Position numbers and translations under genes: made by a program
Notes under the pieces: generated by a model
Database searches by the model: none
Told to the model about the DNA's origin: nothing
The model's input: the letters and a program-made list of their open reading frames with translations, nothing else
Part shown: positions 41,240 through 50,262 of the stretch, in pieces
Layout of the letters: every line of letters starts with the position of its first letter
How positions within the stretch are numbered: position 1 is the stretch's first letter
From: SZAS-103 sp964449135
Lineage (GTDB): Bacteria > Pseudomonadota > Gammaproteobacteria > Xanthomonadales > Xanthomonadaceae
Reading direction: 5' to 3'
DNA length: 55,583 nt
Assembly: GCA_964449135.1 (NCBI GenBank)
Contig: CAYUXZ010000016.1
Span: 1 to 55,583, forward strand

Positions 41240-42619
41240 TCAGCGCACGTACGAACGGTCTGTGTAAGCCTCCACGCCCGCCAAGCCTTTCTCGTCAAGC
41301 TTGTCCAGCCGCGCGGTCGCTGTCGGATGCGTCGCGTACAGGTCGGAGAGGCGGTTCGTCTTCGGATCCACCGCGGCGAGCTTCTGCAGCACCGCGTACA
41401 TCGCCAGTGGGTTGTAACCGGCGCGCGCGGCGTAGATCAGCGAGGCGCCGTCGGAGCGGTATTCCACATCACGGTCGAACACGGTCAGCAGGACCGACGC
41501 GCCTTGTTTGGCGAAGTAGTTCGCGAAGCTGCCGGCGATCCCGCCGTGCGACGTGGCCCTGTCGATGGCGAAATTCGTCAGTGCCGACGTTCCGGCCTGT
41601 TTGCGGATCACGTTGTAGTGGTCGCGCGCGACGACGTGGCTGATCTCGTGGCCGAGCACGGCCGCGACCTCGTCGTCGGATTGCAGGATGTCGTACAAGC
41701 CGCGGGTCATGAACACGTAGCCTCCGGGCGCGGCGAAGGCGTTGATCTCGTCGGAGTCGAGGATCGCGAAGGTCCACGACAGGTCGTCGCGCGGGGTCTG
41801 CATCGCGACCCAGTGGCCGATCGTGTTGACGCGGCGCTGCGCGCCCGGATCGTCGAGCATGGGCACCGCGCCGAGAAAGCGGCCGGCGACCTGCGGCCCC
41901 ATGTAGGTTTCCTCGTCCACTTTCTCCTGCTCGCTCTTGGGCATCGCATCGGCCGCGGAATCGGCCGAACTGCCCAGGCCCAGGCGTCCGCCGACCATCG
42001 AGAACAGGCCGGACTTGGCCGCGTGGCTGGCCTGCGAATTCGCCTGCTGTTGCTGCGCCGATCCCACCGACGGCGCGCGATGTCCCTTGCCGACGCCGGG
42101 CTCGTCCTTGTAGGCGACGTCGCTGCGCTGCAGGTGCATCCGGTCCGCATAGGCCTTCGCGCCGGCGTCGTCCACGCGCAGCGCCTGCATCGCGGCGAGC
42201 GCACGCTCGTCGTACGGCCCGCCCTGGATCTTCGACTTGTCGAGGCCGCGCACGCCCGCGGTTTCGCCGGGTTTCGAGTGGCCGCCGAACATCGAATAAC
42301 CATCGCCCTTGCCGGCCGGAGGCTGGCTCAGGCGTATCTCGTTGATCTTCACGTAACCGACCGACGACGGCCGCGCGTTCACGTTGAACCACAGGCCGTC
42401 CTGCTTGAGCACATCCACCGCGCTGCCCTTGCCCAGCGAAGCCAGGGTCGGCGAGGTCGCAGACGCGGCTTTGTGCAGTGCGACGCCATCCTTGTAGACG
42501 GTCGCCTGCGTGCTGCCGGATGACGCGGACGCTGCAGGCGGATTCTTCGCGTAGGCGAGGCCGGCGCCGATAGCGACGGCAAGTGCGGCCCAACTCAGGA
42601 TGCGGATGGGGCTGGACAT
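41240..42619 (-). CDS. SH3-domain M48 metalloprotease, secreted
   Basis: 459 residues. Signal peptide (about 1-24, LAYA), a bacterial SH3 domain (about 38-100, TVYKDGVALHKAAS and LWFNVNARPSSVGYV), a long Gln/Ser/Ala linker, and an M48 zinc protease domain with GHEISHVVARDH (about 321-332) and EYRSDGASLI carrying the third ligand. It has no TPR tail, unlike BepA. RBS GAAGGAGA lies before the ATG. The gene starts inside the 3' end of the CHASE2 gene (25-base overlap), so the two are translationally coupled and probably act together in the periplasm. Confidence 0.88.
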   Translation of the reverse strand: MSSPIRILSWAALAVAIGAGLAYAKNPPAASASSGSTQATVYKDGVALHKAASATSPTLASLGKGSAVDVLKQDGLWFNVNARPSSVGYVKINEIRLSQPPAGKGDGYSMFGGHSKPGETAGVRGLDKSKIQGGPYDERALAAMQALRVDDAGAKAYADRMHLQRSDVAYKDEPGVGKGHRAPSVGSAQQQQANSQASHAAKSGLFSMVGGRLGLGSSADSAADAMPKSEQEKVDEETYMGPQVAGRFLGAVPMLDDPGAQRRVNTIGHWVAMQTPRDDLSWTFAILDSDEINAFAAPGGYVFMTRGLYDILQSDDEVAAVLGHEISHVVARDHYNVIRKQAGTSALTNFAIDRATSHGGIAGSFANYFAKQGASVLLTVFDRDVEYRSDGASLIYAARAGYNPLAMYAVLQKLAAVDPKTNRLSDLYATHPTATARLDKLDEKGLAGVEAYTDRSYVR

Positions 42620-44493
42620 GGCGGCGTCTCCTTCGACTCGTTCGGATTCTTCCACGCAGGCAAACAGTCTATTCCCGATGCGATCAGACCGCGCAAGCTG
42701 GTCGTGATCGGCAGCATCAGCAGCTTGCCGAGCGCGTTCTGCAGCGCGAGCGAGCGCGCGGATTCCTCCATCTCGCTTAGGCTGACATAGACCGCGCTCG
42801 CGGACGCGACCTGGTCGAGGCGATCCGGATCGGCGATCGAAACCATCTCGTCGTACATCAATTGCAGGTCGTGCAGGGTCTCGTAGCGCAGTTCCTCGGT
42901 CGAGGGCGCGTCGTTGAGCACCAGCACCACGTCGCGGAAATTGCCCCACAGCCAGGTTTTCCGCTCGATCACGTTCTCGAGCATCTTGCCGTAGCCGCGC
43001 GAATACAGGATGCGGCGGATCAGGCGGCGGTATTCATTCGTTTCCCAGTAGCGCACGAGATCGGGATTGCGCCCCTCGACCCGCAACGACTGCGGCACGT
43101 TCACGCGCACGATCACGATCACCACGTGCAGGCGCTCGCCCTTTCCGAGTTCCTCGACATGGTCGTCGTTGCCCAGCGCGCGGCCGCGCATGCCGGCCAG
43201 ATAGATCCGGCAGATGCCGAAGAAACCCACGCCGAGGCCGACCGCGGCGAAGATGTCGAAGAAGAAAGTGCTGAAGGTCAGGCACAGCACTGCGATCAGG
43301 GTGATGACCAGGTTGATCGCGGTGAACACCGCGTCTATGTCCTGCGAAGGCTCGCCGCGCCAGAACTGGAAGCCGATCAGCACCACCATGAACGCGGCGA
43401 GCGCGTACTTGAAACCGTTCGCGGGCGAGCGGATGTACGTGTCGCTGATGAGGTTCTCGACGGTTTCGCCCAGCACTTCCACGCCCGGCATCTGTGCGTC
43501 GATCGGAGTCGGTTTGAAGTCGTTGATGCCCGATGCGGCGTAGCCGACCAGCACGATCTTTCCCTTCAGATCTGGCACTTTCTCGCCTTTCTCCAGACAG
43601 GCGCCATGGCTGTCGGGCAGCAGCGCGACAGCGCTGATCTTTTCCAGCCGATGGCTTGGCCGCCAGTTCAGCCGGATGCTTTGCGGAAAATCGGTGAACT
43701 TGTGGTGAGTGACCTCCGCGGCGATCAGCGCGGGCATCGACGGCACCGCCCAGTCTCCTTTGGGCTGCCACACCGTCATGTCGCGCAGCTCGGCATCACC
43801 TGCTCGACCGATATCCAAAGTGCCACTGCGCTTGGCCATGCCCGGATCGAACGGCAGGCGCCCGGACACAGGCGGCGCATCGTGCGGCTTCACCACCAGC
43901 GGCAGCGCGCTTGGCCACCGGCTTACCGGATCGCCCTGCGTGGAGCTGGCGTCGAATGTGTTGCCGAAGAACAACGGGACACCTGAATCAGCGACCTGGG
44001 TAAGCATCTGGTCGGAGTCGGCGTGCTGCGCATCGGGGTCGAGGAACAGCACGTCGTATCCGACGGCACTCGCGCCGCCGTCGGCCAGCGCGACCAGCAA
44101 ATCCGCATGGCGGTCGCGCGGCCAGGGCCAGCCGGTCTCGCCCTTCTTCTCGAAATACGCGATCGAGCATTCGTCGATTTCCGCGATCAGCACGCGGCCA
44201 GACGATTTCGGGTCGATCGGCCGCTTGGAGATGATCGTGTCGAACAGCGAGTCCTCGGCCGAGGACAGGCGTTGCGTGCCTCCATAACTCGTGCCGGGGA
44301 TGCCGTAGTCCCACAGCAGCCAGGCAAGCACCAAGACCGTGATCGTCGGGAAGAAGCCGAAGCGCAGCAGCGAGGCGATCGCGCTGGTGGTGCGCCCGTA
44401 GGCCCGCTCCCAGCGGCTCCAGATCTTCAGGAATACGTCCGATGCCAGTTCCAATGGACTGGGCCGCGGGGTTTTCTTGCCGTCCTTCGCCAT
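42595..44493 (-). CDS. CHASE2-domain transmembrane sensor-like protein
   Basis: 632 residues. TM1 (about 45-65) is followed by a periplasmic CHASE2 domain (about 70-355: EDSLFDTIISKRPIDP, LIAEIDECSI, WPWPRDRHADLLVALADGGASAVGYDVLF) and three further TM segments (about 360-376, 390-408, 410-430), as in CHASE2 receptors. The cytoplasmic part (about 435-632) is not a cyclase, kinase or GGDEF domain; it has conserved-looking Trp/Arg/Tyr-rich segments (WETNEYRRLIRRILYSRGYG, NDAPSTEELRYETLHDLQLMY) that I do not recognise. It overlaps the downstream M48 protease gene by 25 bases. GGGGAGG lies before the ATG. The ligand of CHASE2 here is unknown. Confidence 0.85.
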   Translation of the reverse strand: MAKDGKKTPRPSPLELASDVFLKIWSRWERAYGRTTSAIASLLRFGFFPTITVLVLAWLLWDYGIPGTSYGGTQRLSSAEDSLFDTIISKRPIDPKSSGRVLIAEIDECSIAYFEKKGETGWPWPRDRHADLLVALADGGASAVGYDVLFLDPDAQHADSDQMLTQVADSGVPLFFGNTFDASSTQGDPVSRWPSALPLVVKPHDAPPVSGRLPFDPGMAKRSGTLDIGRAGDAELRDMTVWQPKGDWAVPSMPALIAAEVTHHKFTDFPQSIRLNWRPSHRLEKISAVALLPDSHGACLEKGEKVPDLKGKIVLVGYAASGINDFKPTPIDAQMPGVEVLGETVENLISDTYIRSPANGFKYALAAFMVVLIGFQFWRGEPSQDIDAVFTAINLVITLIAVLCLTFSTFFFDIFAAVGLGVGFFGICRIYLAGMRGRALGNDDHVEELGKGERLHVVIVIVRVNVPQSLRVEGRNPDLVRYWETNEYRRLIRRILYSRGYGKMLENVIERKTWLWGNFRDVVLVLNDAPSTEELRYETLHDLQLMYDEMVSIADPDRLDQVASASAVYVSLSEMEESARSLALQNALGKLLMLPITTSLRGLIASGIDCLPAWKNPNESKETPPCPAPSAS

Positions 44494-44600
44494 CCGTTAG
44501 CGTCCTCCCCAGGCTGCTCGGCCCTATCCTCTCATGCGACCCCAAAATCGGTCGTGCAGGGCTCGGGCCCTTGTTAAAAATCGCCATGTTCAGCCGCTGT

Positions 44601-44606
44601 TAGAAT
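44601..44606 (+). promoter_or_regulatory. -10 element of the glycosyltransferase/PAP2 pair
   Basis: TAGAAT about 79 bases before the chosen start. A TTGTTA (44571-44576) is 24 bases upstream, too far for a normal -35; the promoter may be activator-dependent. The leader contains repeated CGTCA-type words. Confidence 0.35.
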
Positions 44607-44684
44607 GAAATCCCCGCCTGGCGTCATCGCGACGTCACACGCCTGTCATCATCGTTGCACGCGCCCGATGGATCGTGTATCTCG

Positions 44685-45842
44685 ATGAATGGCAAAGCCA
44701 AACTCCCCCGAATGCGCTACACCATCGTCACCGAGACCTATCCGCCGGAAGTCAACGGCGTGTCCCTGACCGTGCAGTCCCTGGAATCGGGGCTGCGCGC
44801 GCGCGGGCATCGGGTCGAGCTTGTCCGGCCCCGCCAATCCGGCGAGAAGAACGGCGCGGAAAGCCAGACCCTCGTCCGCGGGATGCCGCTGCCGCGCTAC
44901 CCGGGCCTGCGCTTCGGACTGCCCGCGGGACGCCGCCTGCGCACGTTGTGGAAACAGCAGCGGCCGGACGCGATCTATGTCGCCACCGAAGGCCCGCTGG
45001 GTTGGTCGGCGCTGCGCGCCGCGCGCAAGCTCGGCGTGCCCTCGATCGCCGGTTTCCACACCCGTTTCGACGAATACGTGCAGCACTTCCGCGCGGCCTT
45101 CCTCACCAATACCGCGTTCGCGTGGATGCGCCGCTTCCACAACATGGCCGATGCGACCATCGTGCCGACCGACGAGCTGGCGAACTTCCTCACTGGCCAC
45201 GGCTTCCACAACGTGCAGGTGCTGCGCCGTGCGGTGGACACACAGCGTTTCGATCCCGCGCGTCGCGATCCCGAGCTGCGCGCTGGCTGGGGCGCGAGCG
45301 AAGACTCGCTGGTGGTGATGTACCTCGGCCGCATCGCGCCCGAAAAGAATCTCGAACTCGCGGTGCGTTCCTACCGCAAGCTGCAGAAGGCGCACCCGGA
45401 TGCGCGCTTCGTCTGGGTCGGCGACGGCCCTGCGCGCGAAGGCATCGCCGCGGCGAACCCGGACTTCATCTTCACCGGCCTCAAGCGCGGCGACGAGCTC
45501 GCGCAACATTTCGCGAGCGCCGACCTGTTCGTGTTCCCCAGCCTCACCGAGACCTTCGGCAACGTGACGCTCGAAGCGATGGCCAGCGCGGTGCCCACGG
45601 TCGCCTTCGACTATGGCGCCGCGCGCCAGCATCTGCGCGATGGCGAGCACGGCGCGGCGGTGCCGTTCGGCGACCACGAGGCGTTCGAGGAAGCCGTGCT
45701 GCGCGTGGTCGCGGACGCCGAAGCGCGCAAGGCGATGGGCCAGCGCGCGCGCGCGGCGGTCGCCGGCATGACGCCGGATTCGGTTTCGCACCAGCTCGAT
45801 TCGATGCTCAGCGGCGTCTCCTCGCAAAGGAGCACTGCATGA
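44685..45842 (+). CDS. GT4 family glycosyltransferase (mannosyltransferase-like)
   Basis: 385 residues from the chosen ATG; an ATG at 44712 (MRYTIVTETYPPEVNGVSL) fits the family start equally well and a TTG at 44655 is less likely. It has a GT-B fold: the N-terminal TETYPPEVNGV acceptor loop, GFHTRFDEYV, the sugar-nucleotide site YLGRIAPEKNLELAV, the E-x7-E-type FPSLTETFGNVTLEAMA and GDGPAR. Close relatives are alpha-mannosyl or digalactosyl-type lipid glycosyltransferases (SqdX/MgtA-like). It overlaps the PAP2 gene by four bases (ATGA). The acceptor may be a diacylglycerol lipid; this is inferred. Confidence 0.86.
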   Translation: MNGKAKLPRMRYTIVTETYPPEVNGVSLTVQSLESGLRARGHRVELVRPRQSGEKNGAESQTLVRGMPLPRYPGLRFGLPAGRRLRTLWKQQRPDAIYVATEGPLGWSALRAARKLGVPSIAGFHTRFDEYVQHFRAAFLTNTAFAWMRRFHNMADATIVPTDELANFLTGHGFHNVQVLRRAVDTQRFDPARRDPELRAGWGASEDSLVVMYLGRIAPEKNLELAVRSYRKLQKAHPDARFVWVGDGPAREGIAAANPDFIFTGLKRGDELAQHFASADLFVFPSLTETFGNVTLEAMASAVPTVAFDYGAARQHLRDGEHGAAVPFGDHEAFEEAVLRVVADAEARKAMGQRARAAVAGMTPDSVSHQLDSMLSGVSSQRSTA

Positions 45843-46399
45843 ACGCTCCGGTCCGCTTCGCACGTCAGGAAACCTGGCTCTGCCTGGTCGCGAACCGCTG
45901 GGGCCATCGCGGCGGCGTGCGCGCGTTCTTCTCGGCGGTCAGCCGGCTCGGCAACGGCGTGTTCTGGTACGTGCTGATGGGCCTGATCGTGCTCGAGCGC
46001 GGCCTCTTCGATGCGCGCTGGTCGGAAGGCTTCCTGGCCTCGGCGCACATGGCCGGCACGGGCGCGGTGGCGCTGATCGTCTACAAGTGGCTCAAGCACC
46101 GCACGCACCGCACGCGCCCCTACCACGACGACACGCGCATTACCGCACTGGTGCCGGTGCTCGACGAGTACAGCTTCCCGTCCGGACACACCCTGCACGC
46201 GGTCGCGTTCACCATCGTCGCGGTGCATCACTATCCGCTGCTCGCGATCCCGCTGATTCCCTTCACCCTCAGCGTCGCCGCCTCGCGCGTGGTGCTCGGT
46301 GTGCACTACCCCAGCGACGTGCTCGCCGCGACCTTCGTCGGCGGCGTGATCGGCTTCCTCTCCGTACTGGTGGGCCCGGGCACGTTCTGGCTGGGTTGA
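45839..46399 (+). CDS. PAP2-family phosphatase, membrane
   Basis: 186-residue inner-membrane phosphatase (lipid/undecaprenyl phosphatase type) with the three PAP2 motifs: KHRTHRTRPY, FPSGHTLHA and SRVVLGVHYPSD. Four to five transmembrane segments. It is translationally coupled to the GT4 gene, so it may recycle the lipid phosphate carrier or act on the lipid made by its partner. Confidence 0.88.
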   Translation: MNAPVRFARQETWLCLVANRWGHRGGVRAFFSAVSRLGNGVFWYVLMGLIVLERGLFDARWSEGFLASAHMAGTGAVALIVYKWLKHRTHRTRPYHDDTRITALVPVLDEYSFPSGHTLHAVAFTIVAVHHYPLLAIPLIPFTLSVAASRVVLGVHYPSDVLAATFVGGVIGFLSVLVGPGTFWLG

Positions 46400-46472
46400 T
46401 CGATTCGCCTGAAACAAGACCGGACGCCGCGCGCGACGGGGATGGATCGCGCACGGCGCCCTGCCGACCGCA

Positions 46473-47861
46473 TCAATACCCTTCCGATGCGCGTTCGTGC
46501 AGCGGTGCGCGCGGCGTCGCGTAGTCGCGCGGAGCTTCCGGCTCCGGATCCTGCCCCAGCCGGTACCAGTCGATCCGGCGCGTGATGACCATGATCGCGG
46601 CGAGGATCGCGAACAGCATCAGCGAGCCGAGCACCAGCGCGTTGTCCTCCGAGACCAGCAGGCCGTAGAGCACGGCGTAGAGGGCGGTCAGCATTGTCGC
46701 GAAGCCCAGTCCGCGCGCGCGACTGCGAAGCACGTGGCTGAGATAGAAGCCCAGCAGGCCGATGCAGGCCGCGCTGGCGATGACGTACGACCAGACGAAG
46801 GCGATGTGCTCGGACAGGCTGATCAGCAGCAGGAAGAAGATCGCCAGCGCCAGGCCAACCAGCAGGTACTGGATCGGATGGATGCGCAGCCGCTTGATCG
46901 TTTCGAACATCAGGAAGCCGACGAAAGTCAGCAGCACGAACAGCAGGCCGTACTTGCTCGCGCGATCGGCCTGCGTGTAGATGCTCACCGGATCGACCAG
47001 GGTCAGCTCGATCCGGTCCGCGCCGTCCTTCGTGTTCTGGTTGCCGCCGTCGGCATACTGGCCCTGCGTGTTCGCCGCGAGCGCCGAGATGTCCCAGGTC
47101 GCATGGAATCCCGCCGCGGAAATTTCGGGTTTCTGCGGCGAGAATCGTCCCTCGAATCCCGGATGAGGCCACTTCGAGCGCAGCTCGACGCGATTGCTGT
47201 CGCCGATCGGCGCGATCGCCAGCCGCTCGGTGCCGCCGAGCCGGAAATCCATCGCGACGTCGAGCGTGCGCTTGTCGCCGGTGGCGATCGCCTGCAGATC
47301 CGCGTGCACGCCTTCGCCGAGGCTGTTGCCGCCTTGCAGCAACAGCGCAGGATGCCCGTCCAGCGAAAGGTTCGGCGTGCCGATCAGTCCGCGCACGTCG
47401 CCGATGCCGATGCTCACGTAGGGCCTGCCGATCTGCCGGATCGTCGCGCCCGGCAGTTCGTTCGGAACGGTGAAATCGAAGTGCGCGTCGAATTTGGAGT
47501 CGAGTTCGTAGACCTGCACCGTGTGGATGCCACGGTGCTTCTCGTCCGGAATCAGATCGCCGTCCACATGCAGGCTCTTCGGGAAGAAGGTCCATTGCCG
47601 GCTCTCGGCCCGGATCTGCGTGTGCGGAACGCCGTTCGCATCGTTGACCGTAGTCGGAACATCGGCCAGGTACGGCACGACCACAATCGGCCCCGCCAGT
47701 GTCTGCGCGCCGGCGTAGCTTTGCGCGACCGATGCGATCGCCTGCTGCCGGTAGCTCTGTCGCTCGGCGATGGTGCCGCGGATCATCTCCAGCGGAATCA
47801 GGATCGTGAGCATCAGGAATCCGATCACGACGGCCTTGAGCAGCAGCGACAGACCTTTCAT
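46473..47861 (-). CDS. creD: Inner-membrane protein CreD
   Basis: 462 residues. An N-terminal TM (about 9-28), a large periplasmic beta-rich domain (about 55-290; PLEMIRGTIAERQSYRQQA starts it) and five to six TMs near the C-terminus (about 305-430). This is the CreD family (cell envelope protein); overexpression is tied to beta-lactam tolerance and colicin resistance in relatives. It is the last gene of creBCD, 96 bases after creC, and a cre-tag-like repeat in that gap suggests control by CreB. Confidence 0.92.
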   Translation of the reverse strand: MKGLSLLLKAVVIGFLMLTILIPLEMIRGTIAERQSYRQQAIASVAQSYAGAQTLAGPIVVVPYLADVPTTVNDANGVPHTQIRAESRQWTFFPKSLHVDGDLIPDEKHRGIHTVQVYELDSKFDAHFDFTVPNELPGATIRQIGRPYVSIGIGDVRGLIGTPNLSLDGHPALLLQGGNSLGEGVHADLQAIATGDKRTLDVAMDFRLGGTERLAIAPIGDSNRVELRSKWPHPGFEGRFSPQKPEISAAGFHATWDISALAANTQGQYADGGNQNTKDGADRIELTLVDPVSIYTQADRASKYGLLFVLLTFVGFLMFETIKRLRIHPIQYLLVGLALAIFFLLLISLSEHIAFVWSYVIASAACIGLLGFYLSHVLRSRARGLGFATMLTALYAVLYGLLVSEDNALVLGSLMLFAILAAIMVITRRIDWYRLGQDPEPEAPRDYATPRAPLHERASEGY

Positions 47862-47934
47862 TGCGTTCCCCGGACGAGCCTTGCGGCGACGGGAACACGC
47901 TAGCGCCAGTCGGTGCGTCCACGACGAAGCGAAT

Positions 47935-47950
47935 ATGAAGCCGGTGTGAA
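47935..47950 (-). promoter_or_regulatory. cre-tag-like direct repeat upstream of creD
   Basis: On the minus strand TTCAC-N6-TTCAT, against the CreB site TTCAC-N6-TTCAC; one mismatch in the second half and exact spacing. It ends 74 bases before the creD ATG (47861) and lies just past the creC stop. Likely CreB binding site. Confidence 0.6.
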
Positions 47951-47957
47951 GTGCGGG

Positions 47958-49382
47958 CTAGGCGAGCGGCAATCGCAGGCTTGCGATCGCACCGCCGTCG
48001 GGAGCGTTGTCCAACCTCGCTTCGCCGCGATGCAGCGACGCAACCTCGCGCACGAAGCACAGACCGAGCCCGCTGCTGCGATGGCCGTCCGGCCGCGCCA
48101 GCGAATAGAAGCGGTCGAACACCTTGTCCAGGGCGTAATCCGGCACGCCCGGGCCGCGATCGCGCACGTTCAGCGAAGCCTCGCCACCTTCGGCACGGAC
48201 AGACACCACGATCTCGCCGCCGTGCGGAGAGAACTCCAGCGCGTTCTGCAGCAGGTTGCGGATCGCCTGGCCGACGAGGAAGCGATCGCCGGCGATGCGA
48301 ATTGCCGCATCCGACGCGTCGATGCGCAGCGCGATGCCCGCAGCCGCGAGCGGCGTCTCGAATTCGCCTGCGGCCTCGCGAGCGAGTGCGACAAGATCGA
48401 AGGCCTCCGGCTGCTCGATCGTCTGCCGGTGCTCGACTGCCGCGAGCGCGAGGGTCATGTCGATCATCCGCGACAACCGCTGCGAGTGATCGAGGATGTT
48501 GCGCGCGAATCGCTGGCGATCGCCTTCGGGCACGTTCTCCAGCAACAGCTCGGACGCTCCGCGGATCGCCGCGAGCGGACTCTTCATCTCGTGGGTGAGG
48601 CTGTGCACGTACTGCTCGACGTACTGCTTGCCGTCGAGGCGCTCGCGCATCGTGTCCAGTGCCTGCCCGAGCTCGCCGAACTCGCCGCTGCCCTGCGGCG
48701 GCGGCGTGCGTTCGCCCGCAGTCACCGCGTGGGCGAAGCGCTGTAGCCGCGCGAGTTCGCGCGAGAACCACAGGCTGATCAGCAGGCCGACCGCGAGCGC
48801 GACGCCGAGCAGCAGCAGGCCCCAGCGCTGGATCGCGAGCTGGCTGCGCGCGATGAACGGCGCGATCGTGCGATTGGGCTTGGCGACGGTGAGCACGCCG
48901 ATGATGCGACCGTCGGAGATCACGGGCGCGGCGACGTGCATCACCGTCGAATTCTCGTCGCCGGGAATCGCAGCGGTTGAACGCGCACCGTAGCGGCCGC
49001 GTAGCGTCAGATATACATCGTTCCAGCGTGAAAAGTCGCGACCCACGTCCTTGTTGGTGGAATCGAACACGACGATCCCGCGCGCGTCGGTGACGTAGAC
49101 GCGGTAGTCCAGCGAGTCCTTGCGGAAGCCCCAGATGCGCGCGTGCACGTCGCGCTGGCCGAGCGCGCCGACGCGTTTCGCGAACTCGCCGTCCTGCATG
49201 TGTCCGCTGCGCAGATCGTCCGCGGCGAGCAACGCGAGCACGTTCGCAGTGTCCACGAGCGTGTCCTCCATCGCCTGCCGCACGCCCGGCTTGATCTGCC
49301 CGACGAAGACGTTCATCACCAGCCATGCCGCAAGACCGACGATCAGGAAGTAACCGAGGAAGATGCGCAGGCCGAGCCGCAC
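47958..49382 (-). CDS. creC: Sensor histidine kinase CreC
   Basis: 474 residues. Two TMs (about 7-27 and 186-206) flank a periplasmic domain; then HAMP, HisKA with SLTHEMKSPLAAIRG (phospho-acceptor His), and HATPase_c (NLLQNALEFSPHGG, DRGPGV, SSGLGLCFVREV). It phosphorylates CreB in response to carbon/envelope status. The start is a GTG directly after the creB TGA, with GGAGG just upstream. Confidence 0.93.
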   Translation of the reverse strand: MRLGLRIFLGYFLIVGLAAWLVMNVFVGQIKPGVRQAMEDTLVDTANVLALLAADDLRSGHMQDGEFAKRVGALGQRDVHARIWGFRKDSLDYRVYVTDARGIVVFDSTNKDVGRDFSRWNDVYLTLRGRYGARSTAAIPGDENSTVMHVAAPVISDGRIIGVLTVAKPNRTIAPFIARSQLAIQRWGLLLLGVALAVGLLISLWFSRELARLQRFAHAVTAGERTPPPQGSGEFGELGQALDTMRERLDGKQYVEQYVHSLTHEMKSPLAAIRGASELLLENVPEGDRQRFARNILDHSQRLSRMIDMTLALAAVEHRQTIEQPEAFDLVALAREAAGEFETPLAAAGIALRIDASDAAIRIAGDRFLVGQAIRNLLQNALEFSPHGGEIVVSVRAEGGEASLNVRDRGPGVPDYALDKVFDRFYSLARPDGHRSSGLGLCFVREVASLHRGEARLDNAPDGGAIASLRLPLA

Positions 49383-50078
49383 TCAAGCCTCCAGTGCGTA
49401 GCCGACGCCGCGGTGCGTGCGCAGCGGGTCGGCGTCCGCACGGATCGCGCGCAGCTTGGCGCGCAGCGTCTTCACGTGCGCATCCACCGTGCGGTCGGCG
49501 CTGTCGGTGGCGTCGGTCCAGACCGCGTCCATCAGTTGTGCGCGGGTGTGGATCGCCTGCGGCCGCGCGAGCAGTATCGCGAGCAGGCCGTATTCGTAGC
49601 GCGTCAGCGCGAGGAGTTGACCGTGGTAGCGGATGCGATGCCCCGCCGCGTCGTGCTCGAATGCGCCGATCTTCTTCCAGCCATCCGCGTCGGCGTGATG
49701 TGCGCCGCTGCGACGCAGGCGCGCGCGGATGCGCGCGATCAGCTCGCGCGGCGAAAACGGTTTCACCACGTAGTCGTCGGCGCCGAGCTCGAGCCCGACC
49801 ACGCGATCGACCTCGGCGCTGCGCGCAGTAAGGAAGATCACCGGCACCTCGCTGTCGCGGCGCAGCTCGCGGCAGACGTCGAAGCCGTTGCGATCGGGCA
49901 GGCCGACGTCGAGCACGACCAGGTCCACGCCGCCCTGCGCGAGCCGCGCGAGCGCCTCACCGCCGAGCCGGCAATGGCTGGCCTCGAATCCCTCGCTGCG
50001 CAACGCGTACAGCACCGCGTCGGCGATGCCGGTTTCGTCTTCGACCAGCAGGACGTGTGGCTTGGAGTCGGGTTTCAT
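49383..50078 (-). CDS. creB: Response regulator CreB
   Basis: 231 residues. Receiver domain with EDE and the phospho-acceptor Asp in LVVLDVGLPDRNG, and an OmpR-type winged helix (HTRAQLMDAVWT, RTVDAHVKTLRAKL). The Met at 50078 (MKPDSKPHVLLVEDE) is chosen; an in-frame upstream Met would add a tail with no family support. Its stop directly abuts the creC GTG. There is no creA neighbour. A dispersed palindromic repeat lies between it and rlmJ. Confidence 0.94.
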   Translation of the reverse strand: MKPDSKPHVLLVEDETGIADAVLYALRSEGFEASHCRLGGEALARLAQGGVDLVVLDVGLPDRNGFDVCRELRRDSEVPVIFLTARSAEVDRVVGLELGADDYVVKPFSPRELIARIRARLRRSGAHHADADGWKKIGAFEHDAAGHRIRYHGQLLALTRYEYGLLAILLARPQAIHTRAQLMDAVWTDATDSADRTVDAHVKTLRAKLRAIRADADPLRTHRGVGYALEA

Positions 50079-50143
50079 GATGCGGCGGTCCGTTCGCGGG
50101 AAGCATAGCCGCTTGCAAACCATAACGCGCAGCTACATCAACC

Positions 50144-50215
50144 CGTTCGTGGTGAGCCTGTCGAACCACGAACGCCGCTCGCCGTTCACCCTTCGACAGG
50201 CTCAGGGCGAACGGC
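50144..50215. repeat. Composite palindromic repeat between creB and rlmJ
   Basis: Hairpin 1: CGTTCGTGGT (50144-50153) / ACCACGAACG (50165-50174). Hairpin 2: GCCGTTCACCCT (50181-50192) / AGGGCGAACGGC (50204-50215) with one mismatch. The inner parts GAGCCTGTCGAA (50154-50165) and TTCGACAGGCTC (50192-50203) are inverted copies of each other, so the entire element also folds as one. The words CCTTCGACAGGCTC and GAGCCTGTCGAA are, as far as I know, widespread in intergenic repeats of many proteobacteria. Confidence 0.75.
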
Positions 50216-50262
50216 TGTTTGCAAAGCTGACGTTCGTCGGCCATGCGTGGGAAACTGTTGCA

